Assembly (NCBI GenBank): GCA_964028335.1 | Contig: CAXIIO010000405.1 | Span: 1 to 64,000 of the forward strand | Source of the DNA: Altica lythri | Lineage: Eukaryota; Arthropoda; Insecta; Coleoptera; Chrysomelidae | Direction of reading: 5' to 3' | Length of the DNA: 64,000 nt | Part shown: one piece after another, positions 1 through 10,341 of the stretch | Layout: each line of letters opens with the position of its first letter | How positions within the stretch are numbered: the first letter of the stretch is position 1 | The notes under the pieces: model-generated | Databases searched by the model: none | Told to the model about the DNA's origin: nothing | The model's input: only the letters and a program-made list of their open reading frames with translations | Made by a program: the position numbers and the translations under genes

Positions 1-656
1 AAATGCCTAGCTTTATTTTACCTACTTTTTTCATATAAGATAAAACAATTGGCAATTAAAATATCACATAGATGACAGATAAATAATTATAAAACCTATT
101 AGAAAATAGATTGTTTAAATAAATTTTACTTTTAAGGATAAATTAGTGTTTATTATAAAAAGTTCTTTTCTAAACCAACGTTTTAACAGATATTCGAATA
201 GTGTGATAATGGTTGAACATGGTATATTACAATCTTACGTAAGTTTTTATTCTAGGTAGATAAATTAAAAATTATATAACAATATCAAAATAGATAGTTG
301 AATTTTTACATTTATAAATGTAAAAAATAATTTGTTTTATTGAAATTGAACATTATAACGGCTTAATCCGAACATTCGAGCTGAATCATTACATAGCAGT
401 TTTTGAGCTGATTTCAAGACAATATTTTCAAGTGTGCTATTAAAATTTTTGCAGCATACTAAAATTTGGACTTTCTATTTGACTTTCTTAGTTTATTGTT
501 GATGTGGGTTTTTTCAAAATACCTCAGGTCGGTGAAAAAGAAAACGATGTTAACATGACTATCGCTCTGTGGTAGCGCCACTTTAGTTTCATGAACTCAA
601 AGTGCAACCATTCAGTCTTCGGTCCGACCACACTAACCGACTACTCGGTGTTCGTG
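1..656. other. Spacer upstream of H1, unit 1 (right part)
   Basis: No gene seen. It is AT-rich up to about 350, then less AT-rich toward H1, which suggests an H1 upstream regulatory region. In this unit it is separated from H1 by element A1. The same sequence lies directly next to H1 in units 2, 4, 5 and 6. Confidence 0.75.
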
Positions 657-669
657 TAATTTTTGGCGC
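657..669 (+). repeat. Target site duplication, 5' copy, element A1
   Basis: TAATTTTTGGCGC, repeated exactly at 5644-5656. Empty units carry one copy (for example 13277-13289). It contains TTTGGCGC, which fits the E2F consensus TTTSSCGC. Confidence 0.93.
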
Positions 670-1003
670 GTTGTTGGCGAATTCGCATAGCGCATTCACC
701 ATTCTGAGATTTTTAGCGAATCTCTGTTTGTGTTTTTAGTTTTTCAGCATTCCCTGTGGAAAATCTAAAGAAAATTAGTTTTTTTTCAGTTTATATCGTT
801 GGAAAGCCCAACCCCGTGGCTTAATAGCTGATATATGTACTATCTATAGTTCTTTTTAGAATAATAGATATTGTTTTTTTGAATCTTTTTGGATATTTTT
901 GAACTTTGTTGATACAACTTAAGTTGTAATCATTACAAAAACAATAGAAGTGGCGGAGAGGCCTCCCGCCATAAACCTTAAGCCTCGAAAAAGACATCTT
1001 TCA

Positions 1004-2248
1004 ATGAAAAAAGTTATAATTAGCCCTGATATGGTATCTATTAATAAAAATTTAACTTCCCTTCCAGAACTGCCCCCGCTTTCTGATGAAGAGATGACAG
1101 ATGTGGTAGAAACCGAATTTGTAACACCCAAAAATCCTGTAAAACAGCCTAAAAACCTAAATACCGCCCCTACCCTGGTCCAAAACAAATATGGAGTCCT
1201 GAACAAAGTCCCAGATGCTATTCCTAGCACCAGTAATGCAGTCCCTAATCCTATTACCAATAAAGAGAAACCCAAGTGGATTCCTCCGATCATTATTAAA
1301 GATAAGGTAACCAATTACTCCCTTTTTATAAATCAGATTAAAACCATCATGGGACATGATAGATTTCAAGTCAAATTTCTACGCAACAATATTAAAATCA
1401 TTGTGACTGACAATACGGACCGACAAAGACTCATTGCTAACTTCGAAAAGGACAAAATAAATGGATACAGCTACCTACCGAAAGAAGAAAAGGAAAAAAA
1501 AATAGTAATGAAAGCTGCACCTGGAATGGACATAGAAGAAATAAAAGAGGAATTTAAAAAATATAACCTAGACACAAAATCTATCATGCCCCTACGTGGA
1601 AAAGGGGAGCTTTCCTACTCCTACCTAATTAACCTTCCTCAAACTGCTGACATTGGTATAATTAAGAACCAAATAACAAATATTTCACATTTAAAAGTGA
1701 ATTTTGAGAAATACGCAAAAAAGACAAATTATACACAATGCCACAGATGTCAGCAGTTTGGGCATGGCGAAAGATACTGCTTTTCTACACCAAAATGCGT
1801 TAAATGCGCAGAAAATCACCACACATCACAATGCAAACTTGTAAGAACTGAGCTTAGTGTAGCAAAATGTGTAAACTGCGGAGAAAATCATACCGCAAAC
1901 TACAGTAAGTGCCCAAAACTTCTAGAATACCTAGAAAGCAGAAACAGACAGAATAACAATAACATGACAAATAACAACAACCAAAGAACCTTCACCAGTA
2001 ATTTTACAAACCCCAACATAAGCTACAGCAACATAACGCAAAATAACAAACCAACAACGACAAACTCGACAAATTCAAGCGAAAGCTGCAAGTTAAACGA
2101 ACTAAGCTCAGTTCTTAAAGAATTGAATGAAATAATTGATTTAGACAAGATGATATCCACCGTCAAAAAACTTATTGTCGAACTTAAAAATGCTCCCACA
2201 AACGTGGATAAACTAATGATCTTCACAAGATACGCACAAGAATTTTAA
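1004..2248 (+). CDS. Element A1 ORF1, zinc-knuckle RNA-binding (Gag-like) protein
   Basis: About 414 aa from the first ATG; the frame is open from 923, so a non-AUG start up to 27 codons upstream is possible (GTG at 950). The N-terminal third is basic and low in structure. The middle resembles the domain that precedes zinc knuckles in insect Gag-like proteins (motifs KIVMKAAPGMDIEEIKEEF and SYSYLINLP). Three knuckles follow: CHRCQQFGHGERYC, CVKCAENHHTSQC and CVNCGENHTANYSKC, then an Asn-rich tail. The known role of such proteins is binding element RNA and forming the RNP. The frame ends in TTT TAA at 2243-2248, where the ORF2 frame, shifted by +1, is already open. Confidence 0.9.
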   Translation: MKKVIISPDMVSINKNLTSLPELPPLSDEEMTDVVETEFVTPKNPVKQPKNLNTAPTLVQNKYGVLNKVPDAIPSTSNAVPNPITNKEKPKWIPPIIIKDKVTNYSLFINQIKTIMGHDRFQVKFLRNNIKIIVTDNTDRQRLIANFEKDKINGYSYLPKEEKEKKIVMKAAPGMDIEEIKEEFKKYNLDTKSIMPLRGKGELSYSYLINLPQTADIGIIKNQITNISHLKVNFEKYAKKTNYTQCHRCQQFGHGERYCFSTPKCVKCAENHHTSQCKLVRTELSVAKCVNCGENHTANYSKCPKLLEYLESRNRQNNNNMTNNNNQRTFTSNFTNPNISYSNITQNNKPTTTNSTNSSESCKLNELSSVLKELNEIIDLDKMISTVKKLIVELKNAPTNVDKLMIFTRYAQEF

Positions 2249-2249
2249 G
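2243..2249 (+). other. Candidate +1 frameshift site at the ORF1 stop, element A1
   Basis: The ORF1 end reads GAA TTT TAA G. A P-site tRNA-Phe on UUU can re-pair on the overlapping UUU after a +1 slip, and the next codon AAG enters the ORF2 frame. The ORF2 frame has stops at 2214 and 2217 and is open from 2220, with no ATG before 2487. The site is identical in A2 (22492-22498). Non-AUG re-initiation is the alternative. Confidence 0.6.
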
Positions 2250-4958
2250 TTCGACTTTAACGAGAGTAAAATTAAACTATTATTTTGGAATGCCCAAGGT
2301 ATAAAAGGTAAAGTTAATGAAATAAGAAAAATAATAAAAGACGGTGGATATCATGTTGTATACATCAACGAAACCCACTATTGTGGAAATAAAAGTCCCA
2401 CAAACATAGCAGGTTACAATAAAATATTCAACAACAGAACAGACATAAATAATATAAATAATCAAACGCTGCGCGGGGGACAAGTAATGTACATTAAAAA
2501 AGGTATCAACTTTAGACAAATAAAAGACATTGACACAAACATAGAACACATAACAATTTTAATAAATGACTTACAAATTACAGGACTATACACAACACAA
2601 ATAATAAGACAAGACTTGACAAATATATTCGACAGAAATATAAAAATTATAGCAATGGGAGACTTTAACGCTAGACATATTTACTGGAATAACGTAAATA
2701 ACAACGACAATGGTAACAAACTACTAGACTTTATACTAGACAATAACATTGACATAAATCATACAGAAGACTACACAAGATACGGATACAACAATGATAC
2801 AAACTCCACACTAGACTTAGTACTAACGAAAAACAAAGACATAAACAGACCAAAAACACTACTAGACTTAAACTCAGACCATAGACCGATTGAATTTACA
2901 ACAAACGAAGCAATAACTCTACATAAAACTCACAGGAAAATTAAAGACTTTAACAGAGCAAACTGGACAGAATACAAAAACTACATACATAATAAAACAA
3001 AAATAAAATCAGACATAAACAACAAGGAACAAATCAACGAAGAAATTACAAAACTGACAAATATAATAAATGAAGCGACTGATATGTACATACCAACGAT
3101 ACTAAACGAAAATGACAAATATAACGCAGAAATAGAAAATGCAAGACTAGACAGAAACAGAAAACGACGAATATATCAAAGACACAGAACAAGAGACAAT
3201 CAAATAGAGCTAGAAATAGCTAAAGATCACTACAAAGCCTTACTAGACTCATACATGACTGACAAATGGAACAAAAAAATTGACAATTTAATTAATACAC
3301 AACAAAACATCTGGAAATTAATAAAAAATCGAAAGCAAAATAACGGATTTGACATTGAGACTCTAAAGAAAAATAACATGGAATATTATCACGACAAAGA
3401 CAAGGCTCAATTAATTGCAGAACAACTAGACATTAATTGTAACTCTACACAACATTTAAGCGACGAACAAACCGAGACAGAAGTTAACAACACAATTAAC
3501 AATACATTAAACGTAAACATACATAATAACATCGACATAATAACTCCACATAAAATACACCAAATGATAAGGAAAACCAGACCATACAAAGCACCAGGAC
3601 ATGACAACATACAGAATAAAAACTTAAAAATGTTACCCCGCAAGGCGTTTGTTATATTGTATTATTTGTACAAAGCATGTCTCAGACTTCAATACTTTCC
3701 TGAGTGCTGGAAAAAAGCTATTATCCTCCCCTTCAGGAAAAATGGTAAAAACGGGGAAAATCCTGAGAATTATAGACCTATAAGCCTACTACCAGCACTC
3801 GGAAAGATACTGGAGAGAATAATAAAGAAAGAGCTAGTTTCGCATCTGCATGTGAATGACATAATAATAAAGGAACAGTTTGGGTTCAGAGCCAAACACT
3901 CAACCTTACTCCAGCTCAGTAGAATTACTGACAAAATAATAAAAAATTATAACATTAGACATACTACATCACTGGTTTCTCTAGATCTAGAGAAAGCCTT
4001 TGATGTGGTATGGCATGATGGTTTAATTTATAAATTAATTAAAATAAACACACCGCTGTGGTTAATCAAAATCCTCCAATCATTTATAGAAAATAGAGAA
4101 TATAATGTCAGAGTAAACAGTGAAAACTCCAATAATATCAGGAGCACAGCTGGAGTACCCCAAGGGGCAGCTCTGAGCCCAATTCTGTTCCAAATATTTA
4201 TTAATGACATTCCGACACATGCAGAGACGGAAATAGCTCTTTTCGCAGATGATACTGCGATTATGGCTAGCTCTAAAGCTACAAAATTAGCACACAAAAA
4301 AATTCAAAAACACCTACCATTGATAGAGAAATACTTCCAGAAATGGAAAATCAGAATAAATGACAATAAAAGTCATTTAATAAACTTCAACAAAAAATTA
4401 AGACTGGAACAGAATACGACAATCAAAATAAATGACAGACAACTACCGACTGACAGTGAAATTACGTATTTAGGAGTTATACTGGACAGAAAATTACTTT
4501 TTACTAAACATATAGACAATACACTACGAAAAGGACTTAACGCGACAAACCTTATAGCTCCGTACATAAACAAATTCTCAAGACTGACTGAAAATAAAAA
4601 ATTACAACTATATAAAAGTTACATAAGACCAATACTGACATATTGCGCCCCTATATGGATAAATACTGCTAACTATAACATTGACAAGATAATAAAACTT
4701 GAAAACAACATACTTCGTAGGATAATTAACTTAAAACCAATACAAATTAGTAACAATAACTTACGAGACTACTACAGAGACAACCATCAACTGACACCAA
4801 TAGGATACAAAATTTACAATGACTTACAAACTTTTCTAAACCAGACAAAATACAATACTGAACTGACAAGCCATATAGGGGCAGAGACAATTGACGACAT
4901 CCCGACAAGACAAAAACACCCCCTTTTTAATCAAAAAATCTTAAATAACTACCTATAA
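2247..4958 (+). CDS. Element A1 ORF2, AP endonuclease / reverse transcriptase
   Basis: About 903 residues counted from the first codon after a proposed +1 shift at 2243-2246. The first in-frame ATG (2487) would delete the start of the endonuclease, so translation must begin upstream. AP endonuclease: N15 in FWNAQG, E42 in INETH, GDFNARH near 138-144 and SDH at 210-212. Reverse transcriptase: NYRPISLLPALGK, EQFGFRAKHST, LDLEKAFDVVWH, GVPQGAALSP and the catalytic FADD at 666-669. No RNase H motif or C-terminal CCHC knuckle was recognised. The family role is target-primed reverse transcription: nicking of target DNA, then cDNA synthesis from the nick. Confidence 0.92.
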   Translation, partial: KFDFNESKIKLLFWNAQGIKGKVNEIRKIIKDGGYHVVYINETHYCGNKSPTNIAGYNKIFNNRTDINNINNQTLRGGQVMYIKKGINFRQIKDIDTNIEHITILINDLQITGLYTTQIIRQDLTNIFDRNIKIIAMGDFNARHIYWNNVNNNDNGNKLLDFILDNNIDINHTEDYTRYGYNNDTNSTLDLVLTKNKDINRPKTLLDLNSDHRPIEFTTNEAITLHKTHRKIKDFNRANWTEYKNYIHNKTKIKSDINNKEQINEEITKLTNIINEATDMYIPTILNENDKYNAEIENARLDRNRKRRIYQRHRTRDNQIELEIAKDHYKALLDSYMTDKWNKKIDNLINTQQNIWKLIKNRKQNNGFDIETLKKNNMEYYHDKDKAQLIAEQLDINCNSTQHLSDEQTETEVNNTINNTLNVNIHNNIDIITPHKIHQMIRKTRPYKAPGHDNIQNKNLKMLPRKAFVILYYLYKACLRLQYFPECWKKAIILPFRKNGKNGENPENYRPISLLPALGKILERIIKKELVSHLHVNDIIIKEQFGFRAKHSTLLQLSRITDKIIKNYNIRHTTSLVSLDLEKAFDVVWHDGLIYKLIKINTPLWLIKILQSFIENREYNVRVNSENSNNIRSTAGVPQGAALSPILFQIFINDIPTHAETEIALFADDTAIMASSKATKLAHKKIQKHLPLIEKYFQKWKIRINDNKSHLINFNKKLRLEQNTTIKINDRQLPTDSEITYLGVILDRKLLFTKHIDNTLRKGLNATNLIAPYINKFSRLTENKKLQLYKSYIRPILTYCAPIWINTANYNIDKIIKLENNILRRIINLKPIQISNNNLRDYYRDNHQLTPIGYKIYNDLQTFLNQTKYNTELTSHIGAETIDDIPTRQKHPLFNQKILNNYL

Positions 4959-5601
4959 CATTAAATTCAAAATTATATGTAAATTTCAACTTAAATCTAT
5001 GTAAACACAAATTTAAGTAATTTGTGTAAATGCAAACATGCAGAAAATCTTGTAAAACTAATACTTGAGAAAAAAGCCAATAGGCATACTCACTAGTGCT
5101 TAACAAAACCAAAAATATTAAAAATTATTAAAAAAAAAATATTAAAAAATTAAAAAATATTAAAAAAAAAAAAAAAAAAAAAAAAATAAAAAAAAAAAAA
5201 AAAAAAAAAAAAAAAGAATAAATATACAAATATATGTATATATACATTAAAAAAAAAAAACACATAATTATGATAAAATATGTAAGCACTAGTGAGAAAA
5301 AGTAAAAATCAATGCAAGAAAGAAAATAAAAGAAGAAAAGAAGAAAGAAAATGAGAACAAAAGAGAGAAAACAAAGAAGACAAATACAATAACTACAATT
5401 ATGACAAATTGTCGAAAAAACCCCCCCCCCTACACAATTAAATTAAACGGTGGAGCCAAAAACCACTAGAAGAAATAAAATTAAAAGAAACAATAACTTA
5501 AAAGTCCGAAAATTAATAAAATCTGGTAAATATTGGTACAGATCAAAACTATAAGAAGTTAAGACAAAGAAAAGAAGATAAAGTCTGAATGGCTAGATAC
5601 C

Positions 5602-5643
<42 letters not shown>
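4959..5643 (+). other. Element A1 3' UTR and (TTA)n tail
   Basis: It contains CTCACTAGTGCTTA (5089-5102), a 54-nt A-tract with one T (5162-5215), the reverse complement TAAGCACTAGTGAG (5283-5296), a purine-rich stretch, a C10 run, GGTGGAGCC at 5449-5457 (also found in the histone promoters), and a terminal TTA microsatellite (about 5602-5643). No further coding potential is seen. Confidence 0.8.
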
Positions 5644-5645
<2 letters not shown>

Positions 5646-5656
5646 ATTTTTGGCGC
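5644..5656 (+). repeat. Target site duplication, 3' copy, element A1
   Basis: Exact repeat of 657-669. The left boundary is blurred by up to a few bases because the (TTA)n tail runs into TAAT. Confidence 0.93.
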
Positions 5657-5692
5657 ATTTTATTTAAACACAATTCGAGATAAATTCTCAGT
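5649..5692 (+). promoter_or_regulatory. H1 core promoter, unit 1
   Basis: E2F-like TTTGGCGC (5649-5656), TATA-like TATTTAAA (5661-5668) and an initiator-like TCAGT (5688-5692) 27 bp after the start of the TATA-like box. The core stays joined to H1 although element A1 lies directly upstream. Assignment is by motif only. Confidence 0.6.
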
Positions 5693-5726
5693 GATTCAGT
5701 GAAAAAATAAAAATTTATACATAACT

Positions 5727-6437
5727 ATGGCCGATACAGATAACCAGAATTCGGCAACTTCTGCAACGACCGGTGCCAATGCATCTCAGATCTCTTCTTC
5801 ATCAAAAAAAGAGAAAAAAAATAAAAATCCAAGAAGTAAACCTTCTCATCCACCTACATCTGAAATGGTCAATAACGCTATTAAAGGACTAAAAGAGAGA
5901 GGTGGATCGTCGCTTCAAGCTATCAAAAAATATATAACAGCAAATTACAAAGTTGACGCTGAAAAAGTTGCGCCTTTCATCAAAAAGTACTTAAAATCTG
6001 CTGTAGTATCAGGATCTCTGGTCCAAACTAAAGGAAAGGGTGCATCAGGTTCATTTAAACTTGCATCAGCTGCATCCACTGGATCGATCAAAAGTACTAG
6101 TGCCACTGGTGAAAAGAAAAAGGCTTCTGGTGCAAAACCCAAAAAAGCTGCAACTGTAAAACGATCTAGTTTAGCAACTGGAGATAAAACTAAACCGGCT
6201 AAGAAATCAATCAAAGCGAAAAAATCACCAATAAAAGCTGCTAAACCGAAAAAAGACGAAAAGAAAACACCATCTGCTGCTAAAACTACATCGACTACAA
6301 CTGCAAAATCACCGATTAAAGCCAAAAAATCAGCTAAAGGTCCAACTAAAAAACCAAAGGCACCAAAACCAAAAACTGCCAAAACTCCTACTTCACCTAA
6401 AGCCAGGAAGGCAGCATCACCTAAAAAGAAGAAATAA
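5727..6437 (+). CDS. H1: Histone H1 (linker histone), unit 1
   Basis: 236 aa, no introns. It binds nucleosomal linker DNA at the dyad and compacts chromatin. The Ser/Thr-rich N-terminal tail (1-38) is followed by the winged-helix H15 domain at about 39-115, including SHPPTSEMV, LKERGGSSLQAIKKYI and KGKGASGSFKL. The Lys/Ala/Pro-rich C-terminal tail carries S/TP-K type sites (KKSPIK twice, TSPKARK, SPKKKK), typical targets of cyclin-dependent kinases. The start ATG is fixed by MADTDN and a 35-40 nt leader after the initiator-like motif. The protein is identical in all six units. Confidence 0.97.
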   Translation: MADTDNQNSATSATTGANASQISSSSKKEKKNKNPRSKPSHPPTSEMVNNAIKGLKERGGSSLQAIKKYITANYKVDAEKVAPFIKKYLKSAVVSGSLVQTKGKGASGSFKLASAASTGSIKSTSATGEKKKASGAKPKKAATVKRSSLATGDKTKPAKKSIKAKKSPIKAAKPKKDEKKTPSAAKTTSTTTAKSPIKAKKSAKGPTKKPKAPKPKTAKTPTSPKARKAASPKKKK

Positions 6438-6508
6438 ACACGAAATATTTATATATCATCGTTGTTTATGTGGTATCATCCTTCAATAAACTGTTATTAT
6501 AAACAAAT

Positions 6509-6524
6509 GGCCCTTTTGAGGGCC
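6509..6524 (+). terminator. H1 histone mRNA 3' stem-loop, unit 1
   Basis: GGCCCTTTTGAGGGCC, a 6-bp stem with a 4-nt loop, 71 nt after the stop codon. This is the SLBP-binding element of replication-dependent histone mRNAs, which directs cleavage without polyadenylation. Confidence 0.95.
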
Positions 6525-6711
6525 ACAAAATTATTCAATTTTAATAATGATAGAATAAAAATAATAATTATAATAATAATAAAACAAAAACCGTATAAGT
6601 TGATAAGTTTGATACAAGTTTTAAAAATTTTAAATTGTAAAAAAAAAAAAATTATTTATCATTCAATTAGATTTTCTTTTGTACGAATTTAGCTAAATAT
6701 TAAAACAAAAA

Positions 6712-6752
<41 letters not shown>

Positions 6753-7027
6753 TGTGCTTCTTAAAGATTTTCTAAGTGGAAACGCAATAAATCACAACAA
6801 AATATAACAATATTTGTTTTTATATAAAAACATTTTTTTTTATCAACAAATCATTTTAGCAAATATTTATTTTATTATACGTTTACTTTTTTTTTACGTT
6901 ATTAGACTAGAATGACATTTATTATCATTCAATTTCAAATTGCATTCCAAATTTGCAAATTAATAAATAAATTATACATGTGTTAGTTTTTTTTTTGTCG
7001 AACATTATAAAATAATAATAATATTAT

Positions 7028-7043
7028 GGCCCTGAAAAGGGCC
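7028..7043 (-). terminator. H2A.a 3' stem-loop, unit 1
   Basis: On the minus strand GGCCCTTTTCAGGGCC, 33 nt after the stop codon. Confidence 0.95.
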
Positions 7044-7076
7044 GAGTATTTACTAATTTGACAACGAATAAAAAAT

Positions 7077-7451
7077 TTAAGCCTTCTTTTCAGTTTTCTT
7101 GGGTAAAAGAACAGCTTGTATATTTGGTAAAACACCACCTTGTGCAATTGTAACACCAGACAGAAGTTTATTTAATTCTTCGTCGTTACGAATTGCCAAT
7201 TGCAAATGTCTAGGAATAATACGAGTTTTCTTGTTATCACGAGCAGCATTACCCGCCAATTCTAGTACTTCAGCAGCTAAATATTCCATGACAGCAGCCA
7301 AATAAACTGGTGCACCAGCTCCAACACGTTCAGCATAATTTCCTTTTCTCAACAGACGATGAATACGTCCAACGGGAAACTGTAAACCAGCACGAGTTGA
7401 TCGTGTCTTTGCCTTTCCTTTAACTTTGCCTCCTTTACCACGTCCGGACAT
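7077..7451 (-). CDS. H2A: Histone H2A (isoform a), unit 1
   Basis: 124 aa replication-dependent core histone that dimerises with H2B. The start is set at MSGRGKGGK; the frame continues two codons upstream only through a GTG. The histone fold spans about 20-100, with the acidic patch including RNDEELNKLL, and the tail ends LLPKKTEKKA with no SQ motif, so it is not H2A.X. It differs from isoform b of the same unit by T16 and T19 (S16 and N19 in b, counting Met). Divergently transcribed with H2B.a. Confidence 0.96.
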   Translation of the reverse strand: MSGRGKGGKVKGKAKTRSTRAGLQFPVGRIHRLLRKGNYAERVGAGAPVYLAAVMEYLAAEVLELAGNAARDNKKTRIIPRHLQLAIRNDEELNKLLSGVTIAQGGVLPNIQAVLLPKKTEKKA

Positions 7452-7701
7452 TTTCACTTAGTTACAGACAGATAGACAGAAAAAGAACTGAGGAATACTC
7501 TCCACGGTGCAAAGAGATATGAAAATATTTACTATGTACCAACAAATTTATACTAACGAGTGTAGCCAATAGCGTACAGCGCACATGCCATAACGCAGTG
7601 GGTGGAGCCTATTGAAGAAACGGAACTTTATTATAAATATGCCTCGTAAGGTAGAGACACCGCTTAGTTGACGTTATACTTTGTATCGTTTAATAGTAAA
7701 T
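7452..7701. promoter_or_regulatory. Bidirectional H2A.a/H2B.a promoter, unit 1
   Basis: 250 bp between the start codons. GCCAAT box at 7565-7570, GGTGGAGCC at 7601-7609, and the H2B TATA box TATAAATA at 7632-7639, with a start region near CACCGCTTAGTT (7658-7669). A TAAATATTT on the minus strand near 7523-7531 could serve H2A. The block from the CCAAT box to the TATA box is almost the same in the H2A.b/H2B.b promoter. Confidence 0.8.
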
Positions 7702-8073
7702 ATGCCACCAAAAACAAGCGGAAAAGCTGCAAAAAAAGCCGGAAAGGCACAAAAAAATATTTCTAAAGGAGATAAAAAGAAGAGACGAAAGAGGAAGGAA
7801 AGTTATGCCATTTACATCTACAAAGTTTTGAAACAAGTACATCCTGACACCGGTATTTCCAGTAAAGCTATGAGTATCATGAACAGTTTTGTTAATGATA
7901 TTTTCGAACGTATTGCAGCTGAAGCTTCACGTTTAGCACATTACAATAAACGTTCTACGATTACCAGTAGAGAAATTCAAACTGCAGTTCGTCTATTACT
8001 TCCTGGTGAATTGGCTAAACACGCAGTCAGTGAAGGAACAAAAGCTGTAACTAAATATACAAGTTCTAAATAA
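7702..8073 (+). CDS. H2B: Histone H2B (copy a), unit 1
   Basis: 123 aa. The start is the ATG of MPPKTSGKAAKK; the in-frame codons upstream have no ATG. A basic N-terminal tail (to about 34) is followed by the histone fold from ESYAIYIYKVLKQVHPDTG, and the C-terminal helix ends AVTKYTSSK with the lysine that is monoubiquitinated in known H2Bs. The protein is identical to H2B.b; the two genes differ only by silent bases. Confidence 0.97.
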   Translation: MPPKTSGKAAKKAGKAQKNISKGDKKKRRKRKESYAIYIYKVLKQVHPDTGISSKAMSIMNSFVNDIFERIAAEASRLAHYNKRSTITSREIQTAVRLLLPGELAKHAVSEGTKAVTKYTSSK

Positions 8074-8124
8074 TTTCATGTTTATTTACATAGCATTTAC
8101 CTATTTCTTTTTAACAACAACAAC

Positions 8125-8140
8125 GGTTCTTTTAAGAACC
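8125..8140 (+). terminator. H2B.a 3' stem-loop, unit 1
   Basis: GGTTCTTTTAAGAACC, 51 nt after the stop codon. The stem is of the GGTTC class shared with H3, H4 and H2B.b. Confidence 0.95.
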
Positions 8141-8607
8141 ACAACATATACGTATATATATATATAAAATGATAAAAATTATAATTAAATTGTATTAGAT
8201 TTTATTATTAATGACAAGATCTATTACAGTATAAAAATTATATAATTTTTTTATTAAAATATTGAAACAAAAAAAAAGAATATAATTACTGAATTTTTAA
8301 ATAATTAACAATAAAATATTAAAGAAAGAAATAAATAAATAAATAAATAAATAATACAAATTTTATAGTAAATAGCATACAAATTATTAATTATATCCTC
8401 AAATATTTTATAAATAATCCAAAATATATTCTACAAATAATACAAATTGAATAAACAACAAAAAAATGACATTTTTTTTATTTTTACATCTTTTATTTTC
8501 TGAAACAACTGACTATTATCTGTTATAATATATTTAACTTAGTGAAGTTTAGGTTGCAAAAATTAAGTAACTATTAAATTTTATCATAATTAATAAAATA
8601 TACTTGT

Positions 8608-8623
8608 GGTTCTGAAAAGAACC
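8608..8623 (-). terminator. H3 3' stem-loop, unit 1
   Basis: Minus-strand GGTTCTTTTCAGAACC, 33 nt after the stop codon. Confidence 0.95.
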
Positions 8624-8656
8624 GTTGTTGTTATTTATATAAAAAAAAATCCCTGT

Positions 8657-9637
<981 letters not shown>

Positions 9638-9712
9638 AAATATTTAACTTGATAATCGTCAATATTGTCAACTATCATCTAAATATATTGTTAAACAATA
9701 AAATAAAACATC

Positions 9713-9728
9713 GGTTCTTTTCAGAACC
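9713..9728 (+). terminator. H4 3' stem-loop, unit 1
   Basis: GGTTCTTTTCAGAACC, 75 nt after the stop codon. Confidence 0.95.
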
Positions 9729-10289
9729 ACAAAAATTAAATTTATCAATGATAAAAATTTCATAAACTAAACAAAACAAACAAACGATTTATTTTTCTTT
9801 TTGGCTTTTACTACAATCAGTTAATTTTAATTAAAATTAAAAGATTCTATATCAATAATGTAAACTATTTTACTTTTATACATTAATTAAACGGATAATT
9901 ATTATAATTTTTTTTAAGTTAGATTATTATTTTTTGTTAAATTATAAAATCACACACACATAATACTGACCATCTTATGAAAGATACTGTTTGTTAAGAT
10001 ATTTAATTTAAAACAGCTTTTGTTTTTTTTTTGTCTTTTATTCATTCATATCAATCCTAGTTAAGAAGAATAATAAAGGAACATCCCAATTTTGGATATG
10101 TTATTTTTTAAATGCTAATAATATGTTTTTATTTTGTTTTCTCTATTATTCTACAAGTCTATCTAAACGAAACCACAGTTCAGTTTAATTTTTATATACT
10201 TACTTAAAAAACAAAACGTTTATATATCGATTTAATTAAAATAATTATAACTTTTCTCTATCATATATATATATTCACATATAGATTGT

Positions 10290-10305
10290 GGCCCTTAAAA
10301 GGGCC
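10290..10305 (-). terminator. H2A.b 3' stem-loop, unit 1
   Basis: Minus-strand GGCCCTTTTAAGGGCC, 36 nt after the stop codon; the loop differs from that of H2A.a. Confidence 0.95.
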
Positions 10306-10341
10306 GAGTATTATTTGATATGATATTAATATTGTATTAAA

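Larger units (their letters stand above)
670..5643 (+). mobile_element. Element A1, full-length non-LTR retrotransposon in the H1 promoter
   Basis: A 4974-bp element in sense orientation to H1. Order: 5' UTR with the palindrome GCGAATTCGC (677-686), ORF1 with CCHC knuckles, ORF2 with AP endonuclease and reverse transcriptase, a 3' UTR with a long A-tract inside a 14-bp inverted repeat, and a (TTA)n tail. There are no LTRs and no terminal poly(A). The ORF layout and RT motifs resemble the Jockey/I/R1 superclade; clade assignment is inference. A second copy occupies the same base position in unit 3. Both ORFs are open, so the copy looks recent and possibly active. Confidence 0.95.
6438..7076. 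other. Convergent H1/H2A.a 3' intergenic region
   Basis: No gene seen. It holds the two 3' stem-loops and (AT)17 at 6715-6748. Equivalent regions: 14071-14709, 26684-27322, 39724-40364 with (AT)18, 47359-48001 with (AT)19, and 60047-60685. Confidence 0.85.
8074..8656. other. Convergent H2B.a/H3 3' intergenic region
   Basis: No gene seen; strongly AT-rich, with two stem-loops and a short AAAT microsatellite near 8330-8354. Equivalents: 15707-16289, 33727-34309, 41362-41944, 48999-49581 and 61683-62265. Confidence 0.85.
9638..10341. other. Convergent H4/H2A.b 3' intergenic region
   Basis: 704 bp without a recognisable gene; AT-rich with T runs. It holds the H4 and H2A.b stem-loops. Equivalents: 17271-17974, 35291-35994 (one base differs, T at 35304), 42926-43629, 50563-51266 and 63247-63950. 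Confidence 0.85.

Noticed and set aside
5602..5643. TTA tract treated as an independent microsatellite next to H1
   Set aside because: Empty units lack it; it belongs to the tail of element A.
5945..6382. 145-codon ORF antisense to H1, present in every unit
   Set aside because: It is a by-product of the biased Lys/Ala codons of H1 read on the other strand; it has no promoter or domain of its own.
6462..6692. 76-codon ORF across the H1 3' region
   Set aside because: It overlaps the H1 stem-loop, starts just after the H1 stop codon and runs into AT repeats; no coding signal.
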